NCBI GenBank assembly: GCA_964439625.1
Contig: CAYTPI010000021.1
Location: 4,211 to 68,210 of the forward strand
Reading direction: 5' to 3'
Length of the DNA: 64,000 bases
DNA from: CAYTPI01 sp964439625
Lineage (GTDB): Bacteria > Chloroflexota > Anaerolineae > Aggregatilineales > UBA3940
A program made the translations under genes and the position numbers. This document shows, piece by piece, positions 52,071 through 61,586 of the stretch (positions are counted from its first letter, which is position 1; every line of letters begins with the position of its first letter). The notes beneath the pieces were generated by a model. The model worked only from the letters and a program-made list of their open reading frames with translations, was not told where the DNA came from and made no database searches.

Positions 52071-54443
52071 ATGAGCGCGATGATCGGGCAAACAATTGGT
52101 AAATACGAGGTTGAACAGGTCGTCGGTCAAGGCGGCATGGCAACTGTTTACAAAGCGTACCAGCCCGATATGGAACGCCATGTTGCGATCAAGCTTTTGC
52201 CCCGCCGTCTATCTGAAGACTCAACTTTTTTGCGCCGTTTTCAGCGCGAAGCTCGTACTATTGCCAACCTAGAGCATCGCTCAATTTTACCAGTCTACGA
52301 TTACGGTGAGCACGACAACCAACCGTATATTGTGATGCGCTACATCAGCACGGGTACTCTGCGAAAGAAAATGTATTATGAAGATATCTCGGTTGAAAAA
52401 GCCGCTGATATCATCGAGCAGGTTGCCGAAGCGCTTGATTACGCGCATAGCAAAAACGTCATTCACAGAGATATGAAGCCCAGTAACATTCTGCTGGATG
52501 CACAGGATAACGCGTACCTAACGGACTTTGGCATCGCCAAAATGTTAGGAGGCTCAACCTCATATATGACGGATGGCAGCGGGGTGATCGGCACCCCCAG
52601 TTATATGTCACCGGAGCAGTGCCAAGGCAAAGACCTTGGGCCGCCGACTGACTTATATGCCCTCGGCGCGATTCTTTACGAAATTCTCACAGGGGCACCA
52701 CCATACATTGCTGATACGCCCTTGACGGTTATGTACATGCATGTACGTGACCCAATCCCAAAGGCCACGCTGGAAAATCCGTCTCTACCGCCAGGTGTCA
52801 ACACTGTCTTTAGACGTATTCTTGCCAAACGCCCAGCCGAGCGATACGAGTCTGCAACTACCTTTGCACAAGACTTCCGCCGGACGATCAGTGGAGCGTT
52901 GGACAAGCAGCCAACGCCAGCCTCCTCAGATGTACGCAGGCCCAACCCAGCAGACATGGCCCTGCCGCCAACAGAGCCAACGCCGCTCTCGAAACAGTTT
53001 GACCCCGTGTCTAGCGCAGACTACAGGCCCGTTATTATGCCACGGGGCGAAATCGAAGCAATTGAAGGTGACATTGTATTTTCGCCCGAAGATGAAGTGC
53101 CCTCTAGTCTCCTTGACCAAGAGGCTTACCCTAGCGCACCAGCGGCTGTTGGAACGTCCTTTGCAGATGAACAACCCCATGCCTCGAAGCAGCCTGCCGA
53201 ACGTACTGGCATCTCAGTGATCATTGCCAGCATCTTTGGCATTACAGCAATTATCGGGGCGGTTGGGCTTGGCGTTCTGTTTTTCTCTTCCGTGAACGAC
53301 GTCAATGGGATTGCATTGGCCCCAACGCTACCATCTAGCGAAGCAGAGCCAACTACGTTTATCGTCGTCGTAGTTACCGGTTCACCAACAGCAACTGACG
53401 TTGGCAGCATCATCACGCCCACAACCGAGGGTGAAACTGGCCCGCTACCATCCACGTTGCCCAGCGAAACACCATCAGAAACCCCAACCTCTGGCCTGCC
53501 GCCAACGGCTACAGCAACACTGCGCCCAACCGGGACACCAATTTTGACTGCAACGCCTACACTAACCCAAACACCGACCCCAACACCAACTGCGACCGAG
53601 GCGGAAACGGCTAGCCCAGCCAGTGGCATCGGCGGGCGTGGTCAGTTGGCGTTTACAGAAGGTAGCAGCACATTAGCTGAGATTGTTGTGATTGATGTCG
53701 ATGGCTCAAACCGAGAACAATTGACAGATAATGACTATTACGACGCCGAGCCTGACTGGTCGCCGAGTGGTAGCCAGCTTGTCTTTGAGTCGCGGCCTGG
53801 CAATAACATTGATCTCTACATTGCATCAGCCAACGGCTCAAATCGTCGTCAACTCACAAACTCATCCGAGGACGACCGGCACCCAAGCTGGGCACCAGAT
53901 GGTGACGTTATTGTGTTTGAGTCTGGTACGGGAGACGACACAGAGCTATATAGCATCAACGCAGATGGCAGTGACCTGACACGTTTGACCAACAATGACT
54001 ATGCGGATCGTGTGCCGCAATTTTCAAGTAACGGTAACCAAATCGCTTATATGACCAACCAACGCGGCGGCTGGGAGATAGCCATTTTGAGCTACCCTGA
54101 TGGTGAGCAACTCAATATTTTCAATTGCCCAGCGCAGGATTGCCGCTTTCCATCATGGTCACCAGATGACGACAAGATTGCCTTCAATACACTCGATAGT
54201 ACCCGTCGTGTTGAGGATAAAATCTGGTTGCTTGATATATCAGATGGAGCCTCTTCGCTGCTGATCTCAGGTGACAATAATGGGCGGGCTGCATGGTCTA
54301 ATGATGGCTATATTTATTTCAACCGAACGCCCGAAAACACGCTCAACACCCTGTTGTATCAGTATGATCTGGAAGAAGAGGCTGTTCAAGCCATTCTGGA
54401 CTCGAGCCGACCAACTTCATATGGTCCTGATTGGGCACCTTGA
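52071..54443 (+). CDS. Transmembrane Ser/Thr protein kinase with PD40 propeller
   Basis: 790 aa from ATG 52071, with GGAAGAGA a suitable distance upstream; in-frame starts at 52038 and 52062 are possible. Kinase domain about 10-270: VGQGGMATVY (Gly loop), VAIKLL, HRDMKPSN (catalytic loop), DFGIAKM and GTPSYMSPEQ. A Pro/Ser/Glu juxtamembrane linker, a TM helix (SVIIASIFGITAIIGAVGLGVLFF) and a long Thr/Pro linker lead to an extracytoplasmic PD40/TolB-like propeller (NREQLTDNDYYDAEPDWSPSG and similar blades). It resembles PknB-type receptor kinases with a propeller replacing PASTA as the sensor. Substrate unknown. Confidence 0.9.
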   Translation: MSAMIGQTIGKYEVEQVVGQGGMATVYKAYQPDMERHVAIKLLPRRLSEDSTFLRRFQREARTIANLEHRSILPVYDYGEHDNQPYIVMRYISTGTLRKKMYYEDISVEKAADIIEQVAEALDYAHSKNVIHRDMKPSNILLDAQDNAYLTDFGIAKMLGGSTSYMTDGSGVIGTPSYMSPEQCQGKDLGPPTDLYALGAILYEILTGAPPYIADTPLTVMYMHVRDPIPKATLENPSLPPGVNTVFRRILAKRPAERYESATTFAQDFRRTISGALDKQPTPASSDVRRPNPADMALPPTEPTPLSKQFDPVSSADYRPVIMPRGEIEAIEGDIVFSPEDEVPSSLLDQEAYPSAPAAVGTSFADEQPHASKQPAERTGISVIIASIFGITAIIGAVGLGVLFFSSVNDVNGIALAPTLPSSEAEPTTFIVVVVTGSPTATDVGSIITPTTEGETGPLPSTLPSETPSETPTSGLPPTATATLRPTGTPILTATPTLTQTPTPTPTATEAETASPASGIGGRGQLAFTEGSSTLAEIVVIDVDGSNREQLTDNDYYDAEPDWSPSGSQLVFESRPGNNIDLYIASANGSNRRQLTNSSEDDRHPSWAPDGDVIVFESGTGDDTELYSINADGSDLTRLTNNDYADRVPQFSSNGNQIAYMTNQRGGWEIAILSYPDGEQLNIFNCPAQDCRFPSWSPDDDKIAFNTLDSTRRVEDKIWLLDISDGASSLLISGDNNGRAAWSNDGYIYFNRTPENTLNTLLYQYDLEEEAVQAILDSSRPTSYGPDWAP

Positions 54444-54499
54444 CGCATTCCGCTACCAGCCTTCTGATGTCGTAAGCATAATAGGTATCCATTAAAGTT

Positions 54500-56137
54500 A
54501 TGAATTCTGAAAAATCCAGTTTGAAGCGCACACTCACCACTCGCGAACTTGTGATTGGCGGTGTTGGCTTATTCATTTTATTGGGCGCAATTGTCTTCCT
54601 GATATTCGCGGTAGCCAGAGCACGTTCCAACAATAACACAGCCGATGTTGCACCAACGTTTCCCTCGGATGTTGTCCAACCTGCCACGGTAGATGGGCAA
54701 GAAGCGCCGGAATTCGTTGCTTCACCCGTTATTGCACCGACAATCGCACCGACACCAGTCAGATTACAGCACCCAGTACAACCTGGTGAAACACCCAGCA
54801 ATATTGCGCTGCTCTATAACGTAGAGCTGCAAGCCCTGCTTGATGAGAACAATCTCACGGCAGACAGTTTCATTCAAACCGGTCAAATCTTGACGATTCC
54901 GCTACCGCCGGGGGCAACGCCGGTGCTGCATACCGTTGCCCCGGGTGACACACTCGCTACTATCTCAGCGCAGTACAACGTGGCGATTACCGCTTTGCAG
55001 GCTGCCAATAACCTCGCCAACGCCGATAATGTCATTCAGGGACAAGAACTCAGAATTCCCGGCATTTATCAAGACTTAGCGGAGACTGCGGAAGAGGAAC
55101 CGTCAACTGACGGTGAACCCGTCGTTGTCGAAGAAGGGTCAGCCACTCGCCCCTCTATTGCTGGGATTGAAGGCCAACGTCCGCTTCAGTCGGGTTGGGA
55201 TCGCTCAAACCTCAATAGTGAACTTGAGCAAAACTATCCGCTTGTGCGAGAAGAAGCTCGCTATACAGTCCATTATCAGCCAGATACTTACACCAGCGAG
55301 AATATTGACGCTGTTGTTACCCTCGCTGATGAAGCTCTAAGCATCAGTGAAGAGCGGCTCGGTGTTACGCTTGAAGGCACCTTTGATCTATATCTTGCTG
55401 GCACATTATACGCAGCACCCAATGCACATTTGCGTGGTGTCAGCCGTTCTGCCGACCGCAATGTGTTTCTACTCGTTGATGGCAGTGGTGACCCTGGTGA
55501 AAATTTATACCTATTCACACATGAGATAACGCACATGGTCGCTTGGAACACCTACGGCGCACCAAGTTCAACATTGCTTTCTGAAGGCGTTGCCACCTAT
55601 GCCGGGCAGGTTGCCCTCGAAGAGAACGGTTACACCTCATACGATCAATTGTGCACAGCAGCCTATGAAGCTGGAGAAACGCCATCATTAACACAAATTG
55701 AGCGTGATTGGCAGTCATACCAAGGACACATCCGTAATTATTTCAATTATTTCAGCAGTGGTTGTTTCGTCAGCTGGTTGATTGATACCTACGGTTTAGA
55801 GCCAATTAGTCAATTGTATAGTTCATCAGATTATGTTGGCTTGTACGGTGAGACACTAGCGGGGTTAGATTCGCTCTGGCGAGACGACCTTGAAGCTCGA
55901 CTGGATACACTGACACTCGACTCAGGAACGCTAACGCAGTATTCAGCGGAGACGGCGCAAGCTTACGCTTATGTGCTTGGTAGTTTCAACGATACGGATA
56001 CATTGTTCCAGGCATACATCGCCGTCGATCAGGCTCGCTTGGCGTTGTGGCGTGCAGATTTCGAGCAGACCGGCTTTTGGTTGGATGAGGTTTACGCCAT
56101 AACCGGCTTCTCACCAGGGGCCGCGTTCGCACGCTAA
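54500..56137 (+). CDS. Membrane-anchored LysM protein with a zinc metallopeptidase domain
   Basis: 545 aa. TM helix at about 17-38, then two LysM repeats (LQHPVQPGETPSNIALLYNV and LHTVAPGDTLATISAQYNV), a linker, and a peptidase MA-like domain with HEITH (HExxH zinc motif) and LLSEGVATYAGQ, whose Glu is the third ligand. It would be a wall-bound extracytoplasmic metallopeptidase, placed just after the kinase gene. Convergent with the PadR gene, overlapping by 4 bp. Confidence 0.85.
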   Translation: MNSEKSSLKRTLTTRELVIGGVGLFILLGAIVFLIFAVARARSNNNTADVAPTFPSDVVQPATVDGQEAPEFVASPVIAPTIAPTPVRLQHPVQPGETPSNIALLYNVELQALLDENNLTADSFIQTGQILTIPLPPGATPVLHTVAPGDTLATISAQYNVAITALQAANNLANADNVIQGQELRIPGIYQDLAETAEEEPSTDGEPVVVEEGSATRPSIAGIEGQRPLQSGWDRSNLNSELEQNYPLVREEARYTVHYQPDTYTSENIDAVVTLADEALSISEERLGVTLEGTFDLYLAGTLYAAPNAHLRGVSRSADRNVFLLVDGSGDPGENLYLFTHEITHMVAWNTYGAPSSTLLSEGVATYAGQVALEENGYTSYDQLCTAAYEAGETPSLTQIERDWQSYQGHIRNYFNYFSSGCFVSWLIDTYGLEPISQLYSSSDYVGLYGETLAGLDSLWRDDLEARLDTLTLDSGTLTQYSAETAQAYAYVLGSFNDTDTLFQAYIAVDQARLALWRADFEQTGFWLDEVYAITGFSPGAAFAR

Positions 56138-56679
56138 GATTTATCCGAAGCGATCAAGCGCCTCTTGTAGTCAAGCAACCAAGTGTTAATCGCATCGATT
56201 TGCCGCTTGCGATAGTCATTGAGCGCCTCAAAAAAGCTATCATCATACTCAGCACCCATTTCCGGGTCATCTTGATGCAATAGTTCGCTCAATGCAGATA
56301 TTTGGCGGTCAATAAAGGTCTCGATGCCCGGCAAGTGTAGTAGATCAAATAAACGTAGCTTCGCCATCAGTTCAATGCGAATAGCCCGGATAGACTGAAC
56401 CGGTCGGTACAACCACGCTTCAAACTGATGCTTACCTGCGGTTGTTAAATGGTAGACCTTGCGAGCGGGTTTACCGACTTGCGGCTGCTTGATGGAGTAC
56501 AAAAGCCCGTTGTCTTCTAACTTGTTCAGCGTGACGTAAAACTTTGTCTGACCAACCTTCCAGAACGGTTCAAACCCAGATACAAAATCACGATACAAAC
56601 TATAACCATGTTTGGGCTCGAACAGCAGTAGACCCAATGCAACATTTTCTATCGGAAGTGTTGTGGTGTAAGTGACCAT
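56134..56679 (-). CDS. PadR-family transcriptional regulator
   Basis: 181 aa from ATG 56679 (an ATG at 56688 is nearby). N-terminal winged helix (VALGLLLFEPKHGYSLYRDF, KFYVTLNKLEDNGLL, KVYHLTTAGKHQFEAWL) and a long helical C-terminal dimerisation region define the family. PadR proteins repress adjacent transporters or stress genes in response to small molecules; the target is not evident. The 292 bp between it and the peroxiredoxin gene, probably holding both promoters, contain no convincing gene. Confidence 0.88.
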   Translation of the reverse strand: MVTYTTTLPIENVALGLLLFEPKHGYSLYRDFVSGFEPFWKVGQTKFYVTLNKLEDNGLLYSIKQPQVGKPARKVYHLTTAGKHQFEAWLYRPVQSIRAIRIELMAKLRLFDLLHLPGIETFIDRQISALSELLHQDDPEMGAEYDDSFFEALNDYRKRQIDAINTWLLDYKRRLIASDKS

Positions 56680-56971
56680 AGCACCCACAGTTCTCGTTTA
56701 AGGACGTTATCTGTCGTCATACTTCAGGTATATTAGGGATGAAGCACACTCATCCAAAATTGAGGCGGTTAAGTAATTATGCAGGTAAAGCTGCAAATGA
56801 TTACAACTCAAAACATATAGCAAGATCATTATACGCGGATGTTTTGTCGTATGTAAAGACCGAATCGACAGTAACGCTACTTGATATGAATTCTGCTAGT
56901 AAGCTTGAATTTATCGTATGCGTTCGAGATCATCCGTATCAGAAGATGTGTATACCAAAGGGATTGTATTG

Positions 56972-57436
56972 ATGGAAAAGCTTAAAGCTGGTCAAGCTGC
57001 ACCCGATTTCACACTTGAAACTGACACAGGCAAGCAGCTAACGCTTAGTGATTTGCGTGGTCAACGCATTATTTTGTACTTCTACCCGAAGGATGATACA
57101 TCCGGCTGTACAACACAGGCTTGCGGCTTTCGTGACAGCTACGATGTAATCGAAGAAAACAATACCATCGTCCTGGGTATTAGCCCCGATGGTCGTGAGA
57201 GTCACCAGAGTTTCAAGTCGAAGTACGATCTTCCCTTCACCTTACTGGTGGATGCAGATCAGGAGGTCGCTGAGATGTACGGTGTCTGGGGTGAAAAATC
57301 AATGTATGGCAACAAATACATGGGCATTATTCGCAGCCATTTTATTATTGATCAAGAGGGTAACATCGCTGAGACTCATTATAAGATAAGCCCGAAGAAA
57401 AGTATTGAACTTGCCCTGAAGTCCGTCCAAGCATAA
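56972..57436 (+). CDS. bcp: Thiol peroxidase of the Bcp/PrxQ type
   Basis: 154 aa from ATG 56972, with AAAGGGA about 9 nt upstream. APDFTLETDTG begins the thioredoxin fold; the peroxidatic Cys is C46 in DDTSGCTTQACGF and the resolving one probably C51, the helix-alpha2 pattern of PrxQ/Bcp. It reduces hydroperoxides with thioredoxin. The Grx-TrxB fusion in this window could supply electrons, though it is unlinked. Monocistronic by spacing, 44 bp before the Lgt-like gene. Confidence 0.92.
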   Translation: MEKLKAGQAAPDFTLETDTGKQLTLSDLRGQRIILYFYPKDDTSGCTTQACGFRDSYDVIEENNTIVLGISPDGRESHQSFKSKYDLPFTLLVDADQEVAEMYGVWGEKSMYGNKYMGIIRSHFIIDQEGNIAETHYKISPKKSIELALKSVQA

Positions 57437-57480
57437 TGCGCCTTTTGCGGGTCTCTTCTACAGACTGGTAAGATTGGCTC

Positions 57481-58308
57481 ATGGCACCTGAACTAGGGCG
57501 CATCGGCCCGCTTACCATTCGAACCTACACACTGTTTCTTGACGCAGCGATCATTATTGGCTTGTTGCTAATGGCATGGTTTGGATGGCAGCGAGATGAG
57601 CGCCCTGCCCGTTGGGTGGATGCCGGATTATTGGCGATAATCGGCGGCCTGATCGTAGGTCGTCTTGGGCATGTTGCGATTCATTGGTCGTACTTCTCGA
57701 GCCAGCTCATTGAAGTACCACAAGTGTGGCGTGGTGGCCTTAACTGGCATGGTGCCGTCCTAGGGGGGGTGGTAACACTCTGGATATATCATAAACAGAT
57801 GCAGGTATCCTGGGTTACCCTCCTAGAAGCAGCCGCTCTGATCCTGCCAATTGGTGCGTTATTCGTCTATACTGGCTGCTTGATGGTCAGTTGCGGGCAC
57901 GGTGCCGAAGTGATCACCCTAGCGGATTACCCACCACTGATCGCAGCAGAACTCCCAGATCTCTACGGAGTCGTTGCACCTCGGCTTACCAGCCAAGGCT
58001 ATGGCGTTGCCTTAAGCATCTTGCTATTACTTAGTTCTTTAGGCCTAGCCGGAGTGCTGCAGCCGCGGGGGCTGCGTTTCTGGATTGTGCTTGGGTTACT
58101 GAGCCTAGGTACCTTTGGCATTGGTTTTACACGCGGTGATGAAGTGCCCATGGTAGGTATCTTACGCCTCGATCAAGTGCTTGATCTGCTTATGGCTTTG
58201 GCGGCCTTTGTGAGTTTATTTTTCACATGGCGGTCGGGCAGAGTTGAGCAGCAAGAAGCCAAACCAACCAGCAAAAAGCGTGTACTAGGAGCATATAATG
58301 CAGATTAA
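57481..58308 (+). CDS. Prolipoprotein diacylglyceryl transferase homologue with a degenerate motif
   Basis: 275 aa, seven hydrophobic segments. GRLGHVAIHWSYF and WRGGLNWHGAVLGG match the Lgt family, including the HG motif. The other signature, normally GRIGNFxNxE or GRIGCFLxGCCYG, reads VYTGCLMVSCGHG here, without the conserved Arg-Ile. It may be a divergent Lgt or a paralogue of altered activity. It overlaps the NAD+ synthetase glutaminase gene by 11 bp, so it is co-transcribed with it. Many lipoproteins are encoded in this window, so a true Lgt must exist, here or elsewhere. Confidence 0.7.
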   Translation: MAPELGRIGPLTIRTYTLFLDAAIIIGLLLMAWFGWQRDERPARWVDAGLLAIIGGLIVGRLGHVAIHWSYFSSQLIEVPQVWRGGLNWHGAVLGGVVTLWIYHKQMQVSWVTLLEAAALILPIGALFVYTGCLMVSCGHGAEVITLADYPPLIAAELPDLYGVVAPRLTSQGYGVALSILLLLSSLGLAGVLQPRGLRFWIVLGLLSLGTFGIGFTRGDEVPMVGILRLDQVLDLLMALAAFVSLFFTWRSGRVEQQEAKPTSKKRVLGAYNAD

Positions 58309-59176
58309 TCTGGCGCAGGCACAAATTAAGACCCTACTTGGAAACCTGAGCGCCAACCTTGATGTTCATATGGATTACATCGAACAGGCGAAAGAGGCCT
58401 CAGCAGACCTGCTTGTCTTTCCTGAGCTATCATTAACTGGGTATCTTCTGCAAGACCTCGTCTATGAAGTCGCCCGTAAGCCAGTTAAAGATGATCCGCT
58501 GTTTAAGCCACTGTACGCAGCCAGCCACGAGCTTGATCTGTTGATAAGCTTCGTAGAGGAAGACAACCGCAGCCGCTATTTTATTTCTGCAGCGTATCTC
58601 AGCAAGGGTGAACTGCTCCATGTTCACCGAAAAGTCTATCTACCAACCTACGGCATGTTCGACGACGCTCGCTATTTCGCCTACGGTAATAATTTTTCTG
58701 CATTTGACACACGTTTCGGACGCGTCGGCATTCTGATCTGCGAAGATTTCTGGCATATGTCACCGCCGTATCTGCTATGGCTTGACGGTGCAGAGGTGAT
58801 GCTGTTTCCTTCTGCCAGCCCCGGACGTGGCATTCAAGCAGATACTGGTAAATTGGCGACGGCTCGCTGGGTCGAACATGTCGCCCAGGCCTATGCAGCC
58901 TTGTTCACATCGTATGTCTCCTTTACAAACCGAGTGGGTTTTGAGGATGGATACGCCTTTTGGGGTGGGTCAACGACATACGGCCCCGGCGGCGAGCTGC
59001 TTCAACAAGGCCCTTATCTTGAACCGTCATTGGTGTGTACCACCCTTGACATGCGCGAAGTCAAGCATGCGCGCAATAGTCTGCCGCTCCTCCGTGACGA
59101 GCGCCCAGAAATGACGATGCAAATTCTTGAACGAATACTAAACGATAACCGCGCAGGAGGTCAGCCTTATGCTTAA
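58298..59176 (+). CDS. Nitrilase-superfamily glutaminase subunit for NAD+ synthesis
   Basis: 292 aa. The nitrilase triad is complete: E43 (FPELSLTGY), K112 (HRKVYLPTYG) and C148 (ICEDFW). In glutamine-dependent NAD+ synthetases this domain forms the N-terminal half and hands ammonia to NadE. Here it is a separate gene ending 8 bp inside the nadE frame, so the two halves are translated together. It is the usual half-size of the fused enzyme. Other nitrilase roles are possible but the context argues for this one. Confidence 0.85.
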   Translation: MQINLAQAQIKTLLGNLSANLDVHMDYIEQAKEASADLLVFPELSLTGYLLQDLVYEVARKPVKDDPLFKPLYAASHELDLLISFVEEDNRSRYFISAAYLSKGELLHVHRKVYLPTYGMFDDARYFAYGNNFSAFDTRFGRVGILICEDFWHMSPPYLLWLDGAEVMLFPSASPGRGIQADTGKLATARWVEHVAQAYAALFTSYVSFTNRVGFEDGYAFWGGSTTYGPGGELLQQGPYLEPSLVCTTLDMREVKHARNSLPLLRDERPEMTMQILERILNDNRAGGQPYA

Positions 59177-60044
59177 TGAACGCTATCAGGGAAGTGGCTT
59201 GCATCCCCTCAACATTGATTTATCCTTGACGCGTAAACTGATCACCATTTTCATCCACGATGAACTTGGACAGGTGGGGTTCAACAAAGCAGTTGTCGGG
59301 TTATCCGGCGGCATCGATTCGGCACTGGTAGCCTATCTGGCGGTTGAGGCCTTAGGCAAAGACAATGTACTCGGGCTGCGGCTACCGTATCAAGCCTCCT
59401 CAGAAGACAGCCTCAGCCATGCTATGTTGGTGATTGAAGACTTAGGCATCCCTCATGACACAATCGATATTACGCCGATGGTCGAGCCGTTGTTTGAACG
59501 CTTCCCCGATATGAGCCGGATGCGGCGCGGCAATATTATGTCCCGCCAGCGGATGATCTGTCTCTATGATCAGTCCGAGATGTTTAACGGTCTTGTCATC
59601 GGGACAAGTAATAAAACCGAAGCGTTATTAGGCTATGCGACCATCTTCGGTGATAGTTCTGCTGCCATCCAGCCGATTGGTGATCTATACAAATATCAGG
59701 TGCGGCAACTAGCCCGGAATGTCGGCGTACCAGATGTGATCGTCAATAAACCCCCTTCCGCTGATCTATGGCCCGGTCAGACGGATGAGACTGAACTGGG
59801 CTTCAGTTACGATCAAGCAGACAAAGTTCTCTACATGATGGTCGATCAGCGCCATACAATCGATGATGTGGTCGATGCAGGCATCGAGCGTGCTTTTGCC
59901 GAAAAAGTGTGGCGAACTGTGCAGCGATCCCAGTACAAACGTCGTCTACCGATTGTGCCTAAACTTTCCGGCAGAACTATCGGCCCTGACTTCCGATATT
60001 TAAGAGATTGGGGTGCCTCGACTATCCCAGAGCGCCCGAAATAA
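59169..60044 (+). CDS. nadE: NAD+ synthetase
   Basis: 291 aa. GLSGGIDSALVAYL is the ATP-binding P-loop; RLPYQASSEDSLSHA and GTSNKTEALLGYATIFGD bind adenylate and nicotinate adenine dinucleotide. It amidates deamido-NAD+ to NAD+, taking ammonia freely or from the preceding glutaminase. Overlap of 8 bp with that gene indicates stoichiometric production. A hairpin terminator follows. Confidence 0.93.
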   Translation: MLNERYQGSGLHPLNIDLSLTRKLITIFIHDELGQVGFNKAVVGLSGGIDSALVAYLAVEALGKDNVLGLRLPYQASSEDSLSHAMLVIEDLGIPHDTIDITPMVEPLFERFPDMSRMRRGNIMSRQRMICLYDQSEMFNGLVIGTSNKTEALLGYATIFGDSSAAIQPIGDLYKYQVRQLARNVGVPDVIVNKPPSADLWPGQTDETELGFSYDQADKVLYMMVDQRHTIDDVVDAGIERAFAEKVWRTVQRSQYKRRLPIVPKLSGRTIGPDFRYLRDWGASTIPERPK

Positions 60045-60049
60045 CAGGG

Positions 60050-60090
60050 AACGGGTCGTCAATTTGCACATTGGTGACCCGTTACTTTTT
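60050..60090 (+). terminator. Terminator of the nadE operon
   Basis: aacgggtc (60050-60057) pairs with gacccgtt (60076-60083), with inner caat/attg pairs, followed by ACTTTTTC. Confidence 0.85.
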
Positions 60091-60254
60091 CATACCAATT
60101 CAACCGTCTCGTCTAAGAAGATAGTACTATCCACACTAAATACTCGACCCTTTTTTGCATAAGCAAACGACATATCATGAGGTAAAAAGCACAAGTGCGT
60201 GTTTATGAAACCTTATTTTTCTTTATTTACACCTTAAATTCATCGGAGGAATAC

Positions 60255-61451
60255 GTGTCGCTAAGGCATATTAAATGGGCCACTCTATTCGCGATAATAT
60301 CTATATCAATACTGAGCACAGCTTGTGGTCGTAACGACACATCATCTGATGAATCAAACCCAGCGTTTGCCGGTGCAGCCGGTAATCAAGACGCTCCTCC
60401 CCCCGAAATAACAGATGAGGCCCTTCCTCCGGACGGGCAGCAAGCAGCCCCTGCTCCCATCGAAGAAATACAGCCAACTTTAGAACCCACACGCCCGCCA
60501 CAGCCAACACCACTTCCACCGCCACTTGGGCGGATTCTGTTTGTGTCAGGGCGAGATGGCAACGATGAAATTTACCTGATGACAGCCGATGGAGGAAATG
60601 TGCGCCGTCTAACGGAAAATGACAGCGTTGATCAATTCCCTGTATGGGCACCAAACTTCAATAGAATAGCGTTCACCTCTATGAGAGATGGCAACGAAGA
60701 AATCTACGTAATGAATGCTGATGGTAGCAATCAGCAGCGCCTGACTTCGCACCCAGCCAGAGACTGGGCGCCCAGTTGGTCACCTGATGGTCAGCAGATT
60801 GCATTTGAATCATTTCGGAGTGGCAAATGGCAATTATACATTGTAACCATTGCAACTGGTGAAGTGACTCAGCTAACAACGGTTGGAAACGGTGCGACCA
60901 ACCCCGTGTGGTCACCTGATGGTCAGTGGATAGCCTATACCAGTTCCCAGGAAAGCGGAAACGCCGACATCTTCTTAACCGCGGCTGATGGAAGTGAAAT
61001 CCGCCAGATTACCAATAACCCAGCAGCTGATAGTAATCTCGCATGGTCACCAAACAGTCAAGAGCTTATATTTGTCTCTAACAGAGATGAAAATCCTGAG
61101 CTGTACATCGTCGCAATTAATGGTGGCAGTTTGCGCCGCGTGACTACCAACCTCTCCGAAGACACGATGCCGGTGTGGCAGGCCGCTAGTAATCGAATTG
61201 CTTTCATCTCTGAGAGAGATGGCAACAAGGAAGTCTATGTTATTAACCCAGATGGTAGCGACGAAACCCGTCTGACGAGCGCCGAAGCGTTCGATAGCGA
61301 CCCAACCTTTTCACCATCAGGTTTATATGTCACGTTTAATTCCAATCGTGACGGCAACCTAGAGGTCTATACAGTAGACATCAACGGAAATTCACTCAAT
61401 CGCTTAACGAACAATGCTGAATACGACGGTGTGCCCTTATGGGCCCCGTAA
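60255..61451 (+). CDS. Lipoprotein with PD40 beta-propeller
   Basis: 398 aa from GTG 60255, with GGAGGA just upstream. Signal peptide and lipobox LSTAC, a Pro/Gln/Thr linker, then seven PD40 repeats with the pattern ISRDGNxEIY (SGRDGNDEIYLMTADG, FTSMRDGNEEIYVMNADGS and SERDGNKEVYVINPDGS). The fold is TolB-like; in TolB it binds other envelope proteins, but TolB itself and Tol-Pal genes are not in the window and the overall size differs. Similar repeats end the kinase at 52071-54443. Confidence 0.85.
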   Translation: MSLRHIKWATLFAIISISILSTACGRNDTSSDESNPAFAGAAGNQDAPPPEITDEALPPDGQQAAPAPIEEIQPTLEPTRPPQPTPLPPPLGRILFVSGRDGNDEIYLMTADGGNVRRLTENDSVDQFPVWAPNFNRIAFTSMRDGNEEIYVMNADGSNQQRLTSHPARDWAPSWSPDGQQIAFESFRSGKWQLYIVTIATGEVTQLTTVGNGATNPVWSPDGQWIAYTSSQESGNADIFLTAADGSEIRQITNNPAADSNLAWSPNSQELIFVSNRDENPELYIVAINGGSLRRVTTNLSEDTMPVWQAASNRIAFISERDGNKEVYVINPDGSDETRLTSAEAFDSDPTFSPSGLYVTFNSNRDGNLEVYTVDINGNSLNRLTNNAEYDGVPLWAP

Positions 61452-61487
61452 CCTAGTTTGAATATAGTTAAGGAGAGGAACGATACG

Positions 61488-61516
61488 TTAGCGTTTTATT
61501 TGATTACACTTATAAT
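61488..61516 (+). promoter_or_regulatory. Promoter candidate for the substrate-binding protein gene
   Basis: TATAAT at 61511-61516 is a perfect -10; TTAGCG at 61488-61493, 17 bp upstream, is a weak -35. The leader would be about 65 nt and carries GAGAGAGGGAGAG before the ATG at 61587. Confidence 0.4.
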
Positions 61517-61586
61517 GACAAACATTGACTAATGAGCTGTTAGCCAGTTACACATTCTGAACCTAATTAAAGAGAGAGGGAGAGCC

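Noticed and set aside
53126..53629. 167-codon minus-strand frame, Val/Gly-rich, inside the kinase gene
   Set aside because: It is the mirror of the Thr/Pro-rich linker of the kinase, whose codon bias keeps the antisense frame open.
56739..56972. 77-codon plus-strand frame ending at the peroxiredoxin start (TGATG)
   Set aside because: No ribosome-binding site at a usable distance, composition unlike the neighbours and no recognisable fold. The stop-start overlap is probably chance, and the region is better seen as the shared promoter area of the PadR and peroxiredoxin genes.
58298..59176. Stand-alone nitrilase or carbon-nitrogen hydrolase of another pathway
   Set aside because: The 8-bp overlap with nadE and the sequence style of the NAD+ synthetase glutaminase domain favour the NAD+ role.
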